64,000 nt of DNA, taken from assembly GCF_029227915.1 (NCBI RefSeq), contig NC_079880.1, positions 1,738,001 to 1,802,000 of the forward strand, in the 5' to 3' direction. This DNA comes from Hydractinia symbiolongicarpus. Taxonomy: Eukaryota; Cnidaria; Hydrozoa; Anthoathecata; Hydractiniidae. Both the position numbers and the translations under genes were made by a program. Positions 11,312 through 24,005 of this stretch are shown here, piece after piece; the first letter of the stretch is position 1, and every line of letters starts with the position of its first letter. The notes under the pieces were generated by a model. It was not told where the DNA came from, searched no databases, and saw only the letters and a list, made by a program, of their open reading frames with translations.

Positions 11312-14085
11312 AATCGTTCGGGAAATGAGTTTACTCCCTGGGTACTTTCTTTGTATACTTTTGACTATACGGGCCGAGTCCAGGATTTACGGGAAATCGC
11401 AGGTTTTCGTTTGCCAGCGATTAAACTTCTTTTATTCAGCGTCTCATCAAAAATGAAAACATTTTTAAAAACTACAAGACTCATGCGTTTTAGTGGTGAA
11501 AAAGTAATTTAAAAAATCGTTCGGGAAATGAGTTTACTCCCTGGGTACTTTCTTTGTATACTTTTGACTATACGGGCCAAGCCGGGTTTTACGGGAAATC
11601 GCGGGTTTTCGTTTGCCGGCGATTAAACTTCTTTTATTCAGTGTCTCATCAAAAATGAAAACATTTTTAAAAACTACATGTCTTATGCGTTTTAGTGGTG
11701 AAAAAATAATTTAAAAAATCGTACTGGAAATGAGTTTACTCACAAGGTACTTTCTTTGTATACATTCGACTATGCGGGCCAAGCCCGAGATTTACGGGAA
11801 ATCGCGGGTTTTCGTTTTCCCGCGATTAAACCTCTTTTATGAAGCGTCTCATCAAAAATGAAAACATTTTTGAAAACTACAAGTCTCAAGCGTTTTAGTG
11901 GTGAAAAAAAAATTTAAAATATCGTTCGGGAAATGAGTTTACTAACTGGGTACTTTCTTTGTATACATTCGACTATACGTGCCAAGCCCCGGATTTACGG
12001 GAAAACGCGGGATTTCGTTTGCCGGCGATTAAACCTCTTTCATTAAGCGTCTCATCAAAAATGAAAACATTTTTGAAAACTACAAGTGTCATGCGTTTTA
12101 GTGGTGAAAAAATAATTTAAAAAATCGTTCGGAAAATGAGTTTACTCCCTGGGTACTTTCTTTGTATACTTTTGACTATACGGGCCGAGTCCGGGATTTA
12201 CGGGAAATCGCAGGTTTTCGTTTGCCAGCGATTAAACTGCTTTTATTCAGCGTCTCATCAAAAATGAAAACATTCTTGAAAACTACAAGTCTCATGCGTT
12301 TTAGTGGTGAAATAATAATTTAAAAAATCGTTTGGGAAATGAGTTTACTCCCTGGGTACTTTCTTTGTATACTTTTGACTATACGGGCCGAGTCCAGGAT
12401 TTACGGGAAATCGCAGGTTTTCGTTTGCCGGCGATTAAACTTCTTTTAGTCAGCGTCCCATCAAAAATGAAAACATTTTTAAAAACTACAAGTCTCATGC
12501 GTTTTATTGGTGAAAAAGAAATTTAAAAAATCGTTCGGGAAATCAGTTTACTCCCTGGGTACTTTCTTTGTATACTTTTGACTATACGGGCCAAGCCGGG
12601 ATTTACGGGAAATCGCGGGTTTTCGTTTGCCGGCGATTAAACTTCTTTTATTCAGCGTCTCATCAAAAATGAAAACATTTTTAAAAACTACATGTCTTAT
12701 GCGTTTTAGTGGTAAAAAAATAATTTAAAAAATCGTTCTGGAAATGAGTTTACTCACAGGGTACTTTCTTTGTATACATTCGACTATACGGGCCAAGCCC
12801 GAGATTTACGGGAAATCGCGGGTTTTCGTTTTCCCGCGGTTAAACCTCTTTCATTAAGCGTCTCATCAAAAATGAAAACATTTTTGAAAACTACAAGTCT
12901 CATGCGTTTTAGTGGTGAAAAAATAATTTAAAAAATCGTTCAGGAAATGAGTTTACTCTCTGGGTACTTTCTTTGTATACTTTTGACTATACGGGCCGAG
13001 TCCGGGATTTACGGGAAATCGCGGATTTTCGTTTGCCGGCGATTAAACTTCTTTTATTCATCGTCCCATCAAATATGAAAATATTTTTGAAAACTACAAG
13101 TCTCATGCGTTTAGTGGTAAAAAAATAATATAAAAAATCGTTAGTGAAATGAGTTTACTCCCTGGGTACTTTCTTTGTATACTTTTGACTATACGGGCCG
13201 AGTCCGGGATTAACGGGAAATCGCGGGTTTTCGTTTGCCGGCGATTAAACTTCTTTTATACAGCGTCTCATCAAAAATGAAAACATTTTTAAAAACTACA
13301 AGTCTTATGCGTTTTAGTGGTGAAAAAATAATTTAAAAAATCGTTCTGGAAATGAGTTTACTCCCTGGGTACTTTCTTTGTATACTTTTGACTATACGGG
13401 CCGAGTCCGGGATTTAGGCAAATCGCAGATTTTCGTTTGCCGGCAATTAAACTGCTTTTATTCAGCGTCTCATCAAAAATGAAAACATTTTTGAAAACTA
13501 TAATTTAAAAAATCGTTCGGAAAATGAGTTTACTCCCTGGGTACTTTCTTTGTATACTTTTGACTATACGGGCCGAGTCCGGGATTTACGGGAAATCGCA
13601 GGTTTTCGTTTGCCAGCGATTAAACTGCTTTTATTCAGCGTCTCATTAAAAATGAAAACATTCTTGAAAACTACAAGTCTCATGCGTTTTAGTGGTGAAA
13701 TAATAATTTAAAAAATCGTTTGGGAAATGAGTTTTCTCCCTGGGTACTTTCTTTGTATACTTTTGACTATACGGGCCGAGTCCAGGATTTACGGGAAATC
13801 GCAGGTTTTCGTTTGCCGGCGATTAAACTTCTTTTATTCAGCGTCTCATCAAAAATGAAAACATTTTTAAAAACTACAAGTCTCATGCGTTTTAGTGGTG
13901 AAAAAGTAATTTAAAAAATCGTTCGGGAAATGAGTTTACTTCCTGGGTACTTTGTTTGTATACTTTTGACTATACGGGCCAAGCCGGCATTTACGGGAAA
14001 TCGCGGGTTTTCGTTTGCCGGCGATTAAACTTCTTTTATTCAGATTCTCATCAAAAATGAAAACATTTTTAAAAACTGCATGTCT
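11312..14085 (+). repeat. 14-monomer unit, tandem copy 2
   Basis: Direct second copy of 8505-11278. It has an additional monomer of the ccccggattta type at about 11.85-12.05 kb, and lacks the similar ccccggattta monomer found at about 9.93-10.13 kb in copy 1. Otherwise only scattered base changes are seen, such as gggcaaatc for gggaaatc near 13420. The adjacent ends and shared truncation show that the 30-bp deletion preceded the tandem duplication. Confidence 0.88.
13348..13519 (+). repeat. Truncated monomer, duplicate of the 30-bp deletion
   Basis: Same deletion and same breakpoint as the truncated monomer at 10541, exactly 2807 bp downstream. It differs in gggcaaatc. It is a marker that the 14-monomer block was copied after the deletion arose. 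Confidence 0.92.
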
Positions 14086-17000
14086 TATGCGTTTTAGTGG
14101 TGAAAAAATAATTTAAAAAATCGTTCTGGAAATGAGTTTACTCACAGGGTACTTTCTTTGTATACATTCAACTATACGGGCCAAGCACGGGATTTACGGG
14201 AAATCGCGGGTTTTCGTTTTCCCGCGATTAAACCTCTTTCATTAGGCGTCTCATCAAAAATGAAAACATTTTTGAAAACTACAAGTCTCATGCGTTTTAG
14301 TGGTGAAAAAAAAATTTAAAAAATCGTTCGGGAAATGAGTTTACTCCCTGGGTACTTTCTTTATATACTTTTGACTATACGGGCCAAGCCGGGATTTACG
14401 GGAAATCGCGGGTTTTCGTTTGCCGGCGATTAAACTTCTTTTATTCAGATTCTCATCAAAAATGAAAACATTTTTAAAAACTACATGTCTTATGCGTTTT
14501 AGTGGTGAAAAAATAATTTAAAAAATCGTTCTGGAAATGAGTTTACTCACAGGGTACTTTCTTTGTATACATTCGACTATACGGGCCAAGCCCGGGATTT
14601 ACGGGAAATCGCGGGTTTTCGTTTTCCCGCGATTAAACCTCTTTCATTAAGCGTCTCATCAAAAATGAAAACATTTTCGAAAACTACAAGTCTCATGCCT
14701 TTTAGTGGTGAAAAAAAAATTTAAAAAATCGTTCGGGAAATGAGTTTACTCCCTGGGTACTTTCTTTGTATACATTCGACTATACGGGCCAAGCCCCGGA
14801 TTTACGGGAAAACGCGGGCTTTCGTTTGGCGGCGATTAAACCTCTTTCATTAAGCGTCTCATCAAAAATGAAAACATTTTTGAAAACTACAAGTCTCATG
14901 CGTTTTAGTGGTGAAAAAATAATTTAAAAAATCGTTCTGGAAATGAGTGTACTCACAGGGTACTTTCTTTGTATACATTCGACTATACGGGCCAAGCCCG
15001 GGATTTACGGGAAATCGCGGGTTTTCGTTTTCCCGCGATTAAACCTCTTTCATTAAGCGTCTCATCAAAAATGAAAACATTTTTAAAAACTACAAGTCTC
15101 ATGCGTTTTAGTGGTGAAAAAATAATTTAAAAAATCGTTCGGGAAATGAGTTTACTCCCTGGGTACTTTTTTGTATACTTTTGACTATACGGGCCGAGTC
15201 CGGGATTTACGGGAAATCGCGGATTTTCGTTTGCCGGCGATTAAACTTCTTTTATTCATCGTCCCATCAAATATGAAAATATTTTTGAAAACTACAAGTC
15301 TCATGCGTTTAGTGGTAAAAAATAATATAAAAAATCGTTCGGGAAATGAGTTTACTCCCTGGGTACTTTCTTTGTATACTTTTGACTATACGGGCCAAGC
15401 CCGGGATTTACGGGAAGTCGCGGGTTTTCGTTTGCCGGCGATTAAACTTCTTTTATACAGCGTCTCATCAAAAATGAAAACATTTTTAAAAACTACAAGT
15501 CTTATGCGTTTTAGTGGTGAAAAAATAATTTAAATAATCGTTCTGGAAATGAGTTTACTCACAGGGTACTTTCTTTGTAAACATTCGACTATACGTGCCA
15601 AGCCCGGGATTTACGGGAAATCGCGGGTTTTCGTTTGCCGGCGATTAAACTGCTTTTATTCAGCGTCTCATCAAAAATGAAAACATTCTTAAAAACTACA
15701 AGTCTCATGCGTTTTAGTGGTGAAATAATAAATTAAGAAATCGTTTGGGAAATGAGTTTACTCCCTGGGTACTTTCTTTGTATACTTTTGACTATACAGG
15801 CAGAGTACGGGATTTACGGGAAATTGCAGGTTTTCGTTTGCCGGCGATTAAACTTCTTTTATTCAGCGTCTCATCAAAAATGAAAACATTTTTAAAAACT
15901 ACAAGTCTCATGCGTTTTAGTGGTGAAAAAATAATTTAAAAAATCGTTCGGGAAATGAGTTTACTCCCTGGGTACTTTCTTTGTATACTTTTGACTATAC
16001 GGGCCGAGTCCGGGATTTAGGGAAATCACAGGTTTTCGTTTGCCGGCGATTAAACTGCTTTTATTCAGCGTCTCATCAAAAATGAAAACATTCTTGAAAA
16101 CTACAAGTCTCATGCGTTTTAGTGGTGAAATAATAAATTAAGAAATCGTTTGGGAAATGAGTTTACTCCCTGGGTACTTTCTTTGTATACTTTTGACTAT
16201 ACGGGCAGAGTAGGGGATTTACGGGAAATCGCAGGTTTTCGTTTGCCGGCGATTAAACTTCTTTTATTCAGCGTCTCATCAAAAATGAAAACATTTTTAA
16301 AAACTACAAGTCTTATGCGTTTTAGTGGTGAAAAAATAATTTAAAAAATCGTTCGGGAAATGAGTTTACACCCTGGGTACTTTCTTTGTATACTTTTGAC
16401 TATACGGGCCGAGTCCGGGATTTACGGGAAATCGCAGGTTTTCGTTTGCCGGCGATTAAACTTCTTTTATTCATCGTCTCATCAAAAATGAAAACATTTT
16501 TGAAAACTACAAGTCTCATACGTTTTAGTGGTGAAAAAATAATTTAAAAATTCGTTCGGGAAATGAGTTTACTCACTGGGTACTTTCCTTGTATACTTTT
16601 AACTATACGGACCGAGTCCGGGATTAACGGGAAATCGCGGGATTTCGTTTGCCGGCGATTAAACTTCTTTTATTCAGCGTCTCATCAAAAATGAAATCAT
16701 TTTTAAAAACTACAAGTCTCATGCGTTTTAGTCTTGAAAAAATAATTTAAAAATCGTTCGGGAAATGAGTTTACACCCTGGGTACTTTCTTTGTATACTT
16801 TTGACTATACGGGCCGAGTCCGGGATTTACGGGAAATCGCGGATTTTCGTTTGCCGGCGATTAAACTTCTTTTATTCATCGTCCCATCAAATATGAAAAT
16901 ATTTTTGAAAACTACAAGTCTCATGCGTTTAGTGGTAAAAAAATAATATAAAAAATCGTTCGGGAAATGAGTTTACTCCCTGGGTGCTTTCTTTGTATAC

Positions 17001-17240
17001 TTTTGACTATACGGGCCAAGCCCGGGATTTACGGGAAATCGCGGGTTTTCGTTTGCCGGCGATTAAACTTCTTTTATACAGCGTCTCATCAAAAATGAAA
17101 ACATTTTTAAAAACTACAAGTCTTATGCGTTTTAGTGGTGAAAAAATAATTTAAAAAATCGTTCTGGAAATGAGTTTACTCCCTGGGTACTTTCTTTTTA
17201 TACTTTTGACTATACGGGCCGAGTCCGGGATTTACGGGAA
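13925..17240 (+). repeat. Mosaic second copy of 2.43-5.95 kb
   Basis: Two blocks (about 13925-15090 and 15530-17240) match the left copy at offsets of 11493 and 11289. Between them, 15090-15530 instead holds a monomer with ttcatcgtccc and aatatgaaaatattt and a following gtcgcggg monomer, so about three monomers of the left copy have been swapped for about two of another type. Duplication followed by gene conversion or further unequal exchange explains this. The 13.9 kb end overlaps the last monomer of the 14-monomer copy. Confidence 0.8.
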
Positions 17241-20200
17241 ATCGCAGGTTTTCGTTTGCCGGCGATTAAACTTCTTTTATTCAGCGTCTCATCAAAAATG
17301 AAAACATTTTTGAAAACTACAAGTCTCATGCGTTTTAGTGGTGAAAAAATAATTTAAAAAATTGTTCGGGAAATGAGTTTACTCCCTGGGTACTTTCTTT
17401 GTATACTTTTGACTATACGGGCCGAGTCCGGGATTTAGGGAAATCGCAGGTTTTCGTTTGCCGGCGATTAAACTGCTTTTATTCATCGTCCCATCAAATA
17501 TGAAAATATTTTTGAAAACTACAAGTCTCATGCGTTTAGTGGTAAAAAAATAATATAAAAAATCGTTCGGGAAATGAGTTTACTCCCTGGGTACTTTCTT
17601 TGTATACTTTTGACTATACGGGCCAAGCCCGGGATTTACGGGAAATCGCGGGTTTTCGTTTGCCGGCGATTAAACTTCTTTTATACAGCGTCTCATCAAA
17701 AATGAAAACATTTTTAAAAACTACAAGTCTTATGCGTTTTAGTGGTGAAAAAATAATTTAAAAAATCGTTCTGGAAATGAGTTTACTCCCTGGGTACTTT
17801 CTTTTTATACTTTTGACTATACGGGCCGAGTCCGGGATTTACGGGAAATCGCAGGTTTTCGTTTGCCGGCGATTAAACTGCTTTTATTCAGCGTCTCATC
17901 AAAAATGAAAACATTCTTAAAAACTACAAGTCTAATGCGTTTTAGTGGTGAAATAATAAATTAAGAAATCGTTTGGGAAATGAGTTTACTCCCTGGGTAC
18001 TTTCTTTGTATACTTTTGACTATACAGGCAGAGTACGGGATTTAGGGAAATCGCAGGTTTTCGTTTGCCGGCGATTAAACTGCTTTTATTCAGCGTCTCA
18101 TCAAAAATGAAAACATTCTTGAAAACTACAAGTCTCATGCGTTTTAGTGGTGAAATAATAAATTAAGAAATCGTTTGGGAAATGAGTTTACTCCCTGGGT
18201 ACTTTCTTTGTATACTTTTGACTATACGGGCAGAGTAGGGGATTTACGGGAAATCGCAGGTTTTCGTTTGCCGGCGATTAAACTTCTTTTATTCAGCGTC
18301 TCATCAAAAATGAAAACATTTTTAAAAACTACAAGTCTTATGCGTTTTAGTGGTGAAAAAATAATTTAAAAAATCGTTCGGGAAATGAGTTTACACCCTG
18401 GGTACTTTCTTTGTATACTTTTGACTATACGGGCCGAGTCCGGGATTTACGGGAAATCGCGGGTTTTCGTTTTCCCGCGATTAAACCTCTTTCATTAAGC
18501 GTCTCATCAAAAATGAAAACATTTTTGAAAACTACAAGTCTCATGCGTTTTAGTGGTGAAAAAAGAATTTAAAAAATCCTTCGGGAAATGAGTTTACTCC
18601 CTGGGTACTTTCTTTGTATACATTCGACTATACGGGCCAAGCTCTGGATTCACGAGAAAACGCGGGAGTTTGTTTGCCGGCGATTAAACCTCTTTCATTA
18701 AGCGTCTCATTAAAAATAAAAACATTTTTGAAAACTACAAGTCTCATGCGTTTTAGTGGTGAAAAAATAATTTAAAAAATCGTTCGGGAAATGAGTTTAC
18801 TCCCTGGGTACTTTTTTGTATACTTTTGACTATACGGGCCGAGTCCGGGATTTACGGGAAATCGCGGATTTTCGTTTGCCGGCGATTAAACTTCTTTTAT
18901 TCATCGTCCCATCAAATATGAAAATATTTTTGAAAACTACAAGTCTCATGCGTTTTAGTGGTGAAAAAATAATTTAAAAAATCGTTCTGGAAATGAGTGT
19001 ACTCACAGGGTACTTTCTTTGTATACATTCGACTATACGGGCCAAGCCCGGGATTTACGGGAAATCGCGGGTTTTCGTTTTCCCGCGATTAAACCTCTTT
19101 CATTAAGCGTCTCATCAAAAATGAAAACATTTTTGAAAACTACAAGTCTCATGCGTTTTAGTGGTGAAAAAAGAATTTAAAAAATCGTTCGGGAAATGAG
19201 TTTACTCCCTGGGTACTTTCTTTGTATACATTCGACTATACGGGCCAAGCCCTGGATTTACGAGAAAACGCGGGAGTTTGTTTGCCGGCGATTAAACCTC
19301 TTTCATTAAGCGTCTCATCAAAAATAAAAACATTTTTGAAAACTACAAGTCTCATGCGTTTTAGTGGTGAAAAAATAATTTAAAAAATCGTTCGGGAAAT
19401 GAGTTTACTCCCCGGGTACTTTTTTGTATACTATTGACTATACGGGCCGAGTCCGGGATTTACGGGAAATCGCGGATTTTTGTTTGCCGGCGATTAAACT
19501 TCTTTTATTCATCGTCCCATCAAATATGAAAATATTTTTGAAAACTACAAGTCTCATGCGTTTAGTGGTAAAAAAATAATATAAAAAATCGTTCGGGAAA
19601 TGAGTTTACTCCCTGGGTACTTTCTTTGTATACTTTTGACTATACGGGCCAAGCCCGGGATTTACGGGAAATCGCGGGTTTTCGTTTGCCGGCGATTAAA
19701 CTTCTTTTATACAGCGTCTCATCAAAAATGAAAACATTTTTAAAAACTACAAGTCTTATGCGTTTTAGTGGTGAAAAAATAATTTAAAAAATCGTTCTGG
19801 AAATGAGTTTACTCCCTGGGTACTTTCTTTTTATACTTTTGACTATACGGGCCGAGTCCGGGATTTAGGGAAATCGCAGGTTTTCGTTTGCCGTCGATTA
19901 AACTGCTTTTATTCAGCGTTTCATCAAAAATGAAAACATTTTTAAAAACTACAAGTCTTATGCGTTTTAGTGGTGAAAAAATAATTTAAATAATCGTTCT
20001 GGAAATGAGTTTACTCACAGGGTACTTTCTTTGTAAACATTCGACTATACGTGCCAAGCCCGGGATTTACGGGAAATCGCGGGTTTTCGTTTGCCGGCGA
20101 TTAAACTGCTTTTATTCAGCGTCTCATCAAAAATGAAAACATTCTTAAAAACTACAAGTCTCATGCGTTTTAGTGGTGAAATAATAAATTAAGAAATCGT

Positions 20201-20608
20201 TTGGGAAATGAGTTTACTCCCTGGGTACTTTCTTTGTATACTTTTGACTATACAGGCAGAGTACGGGATTTACGGGAAATCGCAGGTTTTCGTTTGCCGG
20301 CGATTAAACTTCTTTTATTCAGCGTCTCATCAAAAATGAAAACATATTTGAAAACTACAAGTCTCATGCGTTTTAGTGGTGAAAAAATAATTTAAAACAT
20401 CGTTCGGGAAATGAGTTTACTCCCTGGGTACTTTCTTTGTATACTTTTGACTATACGGGCCGAGTCCGGGATTTAGGGAAATCGCAGGTTTTCGTTTGCC
20501 GGCGATTAAACTGCTTTTATTCAGCGTCTCATCAAAAATGAAAACATTCTTGAAAACTACAAGTCTCATGCGTTTTAGTGGTGAAATAATAAATTAAGAA
20601 ATCGTTTG
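17241..20608 (+). repeat. Left-domain satellite with trimer duplication
   Basis: Only monomers are present. About 18.37-18.97 kb is repeated at about 18.98-19.59 kb (offset 608, three monomers), with a shared monomer reading cgcgggagtttg (18661 and 19269). The motif of an aatatgaaaatattt monomer followed by a tatacagcg monomer and a cttttttatac-type monomer recurs near 17.5, 19.5 and earlier at 5.6 and 16.9 kb. This is the last stretch in which the cccgcgattaaacctctttc variant is seen. Confidence 0.8.
18900..18980 (+). repeat. Chimeric monomer junction
   Basis: The left part has the linked variant set tcatcgtccc and aatatgaaaatattt, which elsewhere is almost always followed by gcgtttagtggta and ataatataaaa. 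Here it is followed instead by the standard gcgttttagtggtg and ataatttaaa. The switch lies within about 40 bp, indicating exchange or conversion inside a monomer. Confidence 0.75.
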
Positions 20609-20737
20609 GGAAATGAGTTTACTCTCTGGGTACTTTCTTTGTATACTTTTGACTATACGGGCAGAGTAGGGGATTTACGGGAAAACTACAAGTCTCATGC
20701 GTTTTAGTGGTGAAATAATAAATTAAGAAATCGTTTG
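20609..20737 (+). repeat. Truncated monomer, 74-bp internal deletion
   Basis: The monomer is 129 bp. The sequence ggatttacggg runs directly into aaaactacaag at about 20681-20685, removing the quasi-palindrome's right arm, GCCGGC and most of the A+T-rich half. Both breakpoints normally read gaaa, so the deletion left one copy of a 4-bp microhomology. It lies near the change from left to transitional monomer types. Confidence 0.93.
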
Positions 20738-22860
20738 GGAAATGAGTTTACTCTCTGGGTACTTTCTTTGTATACTTTTGACTATACGGGCAGAGTCCGG
20801 GATTTACGGGAAATCGCAGGTTTTCGTTTGCCGGCGATTAAACTTCTTTTATTCATCGTCTCATCAAAAATGAAAACATTTTTGAAAACTACAAGTCTCA
20901 TACGTTTTAGTGGTGAAAAAATAATTTAAAAATTCGTTCGGGAAATGAGTTTACTCACTGGGTACTTTCCTTGTATACTTTTAACTATACGGACCGAGTC
21001 CGGGATTAACGGGAAATCGCGGGATTTCGTTTCCCGGCGATTAAACTTCTTTTTTTCAGCGTCTCATCAAAAATGAAATCATTTTTAAAAACTACAAGTC
21101 TCATGCGTTTTAGTCTTGAAAAAATAATTTAAAAATCGTTCGGGAAATGAGTTTACACCCTGGGTACTTTCTTTGTATACTTTTGACTATACGGGCCGAG
21201 TCCGGGATTTACGAGAAATCGCAGGTTTTCGTTTGCCGGCGATTAAACTTCTTTTATTCAGCGTCTCATCAAAAATAAAAACATTTTTGAAAACTACAAG
21301 TCTCATACGTCTTAGTGGTGAAAAAATAATTTAAAAATTCGTTCAAGAAATGAGTTTACTCACTGGGTACTTTCCTTGTATACTTTTAACTATGCGGACC
21401 GAGTCCGGGATTTACGGGAAATCGCGGGTTTTCGTTTGCCGGCGATTAAATTTCTTTTATTCAGCGTCTCATCAAAAATGAAATCATTTTTAAAAACTAC
21501 AAGTCTCATGGGCTTCAGTGGTGAAATAATAATTTAAAAAATCGTTTGGGAAATGAGTTTACTCCCTGGGTACTTTCTTTGTATACTTTTGACTATACGG
21601 GCCGAGTCCAGATTTTACGGGAAATCGCAGGTTTTCGTTTGCCGGCGATTAAACTGCTTTTATTCAGCGTCTCATCAAAAATGAAAACATTCTTGAAAAC
21701 TACAAGTCTCATGCGTTTTAGTGGTGAAATAATAATTTAAAAAATCGTTTAGGAAATGAGTTTACTCCCTGGGTACTTTCTTTGTATACTTTTGACTATA
21801 CGGGCCGAGTCCAGGATTTACAGGAAATCGCAGGTTTTCGTTTGCCGGCGATTAAGCTGCTTTTATTTAGCGTGTCATCAAAAATGAAAACATTCTTAAA
21901 AACTACAAGTCTTATGCGTTTTAGTGGTAAAAAAATAATTTAAAAAATCGTTTGGGAAATGAGTTTACTCCCTGGGTACTTTCTTTGTATACTTTTGACT
22001 ATACGGGCCAAGCCGGGATTTACGGGAAATCGCGGGTTTTCGTTTGCCGGCGATTAAACTTCTTTTATTTAGCGTGTCATCAAAAATGAAAACATTAATA
22101 AAAACTACAACTCTTATGCGTTTTAGTGGTGAAAAAATAATTTAAAAAATCGTTCTGGAAATGAGTTTACTCACAGGGTACTTTCTTTGTATACATTCGA
22201 CTATACGTGCCAAGCCCGGGATTTATGGGAAATCGCGGGTTTTCGTTTGCCGGAGTTTAAACTGCTTTTATTCAGCGTCTCATCAAAAATGAAAACATTC
22301 TTGAAAACTACAAGTCTCATGCGTTTTAGTGGTGAAATAATAAATTAAGAAATCGTTTGGGAAATGAGTTTACTCCCTGGGTACTTTCTTTGTATACTTT
22401 TGACTATACGGGCAGAGTACGGGATTTACGGGAAATCGCAGGTTTTGCGTTTGCCGGCGATTAAACTTCTTTTATTCAGCGTCTCATCAAAAATGAAAAC
22501 ATTTTTGAAAACTACAAGTCTCATGCGTTTTAGTGGTGAAAAAATAATTTAAAAAATCGTTCGGGAAATGAGTTTACACCCTGGGTACTTTCTTTGTATA
22601 CTTTTGACTATACGGGCCGAGTCCGGGATTTACGGGAAATCGCAGGTTTTCGTTTGCCGGCGATTAAACTTCTTTTATTCAGCGTCTCATCAAAAATAAA
22701 AACATTTTTGAAAACTACAAGTCTCATACGTTTTAGTGGTGAAAAAATAATTTAAAAATTCGTTCGGGAAATGAGTTTACTCACTGGGTACTTTCCTTGT
22801 ATACTTTTAACTATACGGACCGAGTCCGGGATTTACGGGAAATCGCGGGTTTTCGTTTGC
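20738..22860 (+). repeat. Transitional satellite block
   Basis: Only monomers are present. The left-domain cccgcgattaaacctctttc variant is no longer found, and the right-domain cttcatttattcag variant has not begun. Monomers with ctcactgggtactttccttg and aactatacggaccg alternate with standard ones. One monomer near 22.09 kb has cattaataaaaac, an unusual change in the A/T tract. Confidence 0.8.
22255..22262. repeat. GTTTAAAC diagnostic variant, site 1
   Basis: The usual gccggcgattaaac is changed to gccggagtttaaac, giving an 8-bp palindrome. The same change is found at 22865 and 26512 only, so it tags copies of one ancestral monomer. Confidence 0.9.
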
Positions 22861-24005
22861 CGGAGTTTAAACTGCTTTTATTCAGCGTCTCATCAAAAAT
22901 GAAAACATTCTTGAAAACTACAAGTCTCATGCGTTTTAGTGGTGAAATAATAAATTAAGAAATCGTTTGGGAAATGAGTTTACTCCCTGGGTACTTTCTT
23001 TGTATACTTTTGACTATACGGGCAGAGTAGGGGATTTACGGGAAATCGCAAGTTTTCGTTTGCCGGCGATTAAACTTCTTTTATTCAGCGTCTCATCAAA
23101 AATGAAAACATTATTTAAAACTACAAGTCTCATGCGTTTTAGTGGTGAAAAAATAATTTAAAAAATCGTTCGGGAAATGAGTTTACACCCTGGGTACTTT
23201 CTTTGTATACTTTTGAATATACGGGCCGAGTCCGGGATTTACGGGAAATCGCAGGTTTTCGTTTGCCGGCGATTAAACTTCTTTTATTCAGCGTCTCATC
23301 AAAAATGAAAACATTTTTGAAAACTACAAGTCTCATACGTTTTAGTGGTGAAAAAATAATTTAAAAATTCGTTCGGAAAATGAATTTACTCACTGGGAAC
23401 TTTCCTTGTATACTTTTAACTATACGGACCGAGTCCGAGATTTACGGGAAATCGCGGGTTTTCGTTTGCCGGCGATTAAACTTCTTTTATTCAGCGTCTC
23501 ATCAAAAATGAAATCATTTTTAAAAACTACAAGTCTCATGCGTTTTAGTGGTGAAAAAATAATTTAAAAATCGTTCGGGAAATGAGTTTACACCCTGGGT
23601 ACTTTCTTTGTATACCTTTGACTATACGGGCCGAGTCCGGGATTTACGTGAAATCGCAGGTTTTCGTTTGCCGGCGATTAAACTTCTTTTATTCAGCGTC
23701 TCATCAAAAATGAAAACATTTTTGAAAACTACAAGACTCATACGTCTTAGTGGTGAAAAAATAATTTAAAAATTCGTTCGGAAAATGAGTTTACTCCCTG
23801 GGTACTTTCTTTGTATACTTTTGACTATACGGGCCGAGTCCGGGATTTACGGGAAATCGCAGGTTTTCGTTTGCCGGCGATTAAACTTCTTTTATTCAGC
23901 GTCTCATCAAAAATGAAAACATTTTTGAAAACTACAAGTCTCATGCGTTTTAGTGGTGAAAAAATAATTTAAAAATCGTTCGGGAAATGAGTTTACACCC
24001 TGGGT
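22860..24005 (+). repeat. Block P, copy 1 (repeated at 26.5 kb)
   Basis: It matches 26507-27655 at an offset of 3647-3648. Shared rare variants are GTTTAAAC, acattatttaaaac (about 23110), tttgaatatacggg (about 23215), and the gggaactttccttg monomer (about 23398). Copy 1 has gaaaatgaatttac where copy 2 has gggaaatgaatttac, and a few other single changes. Confidence 0.88.
22865..22872. repeat. GTTTAAAC diagnostic variant, site 2
   Basis: Same variant as at 22255, three monomers (610 bp) downstream. It lies at the start of the block copied to 26.5 kb. Confidence 0.9.
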
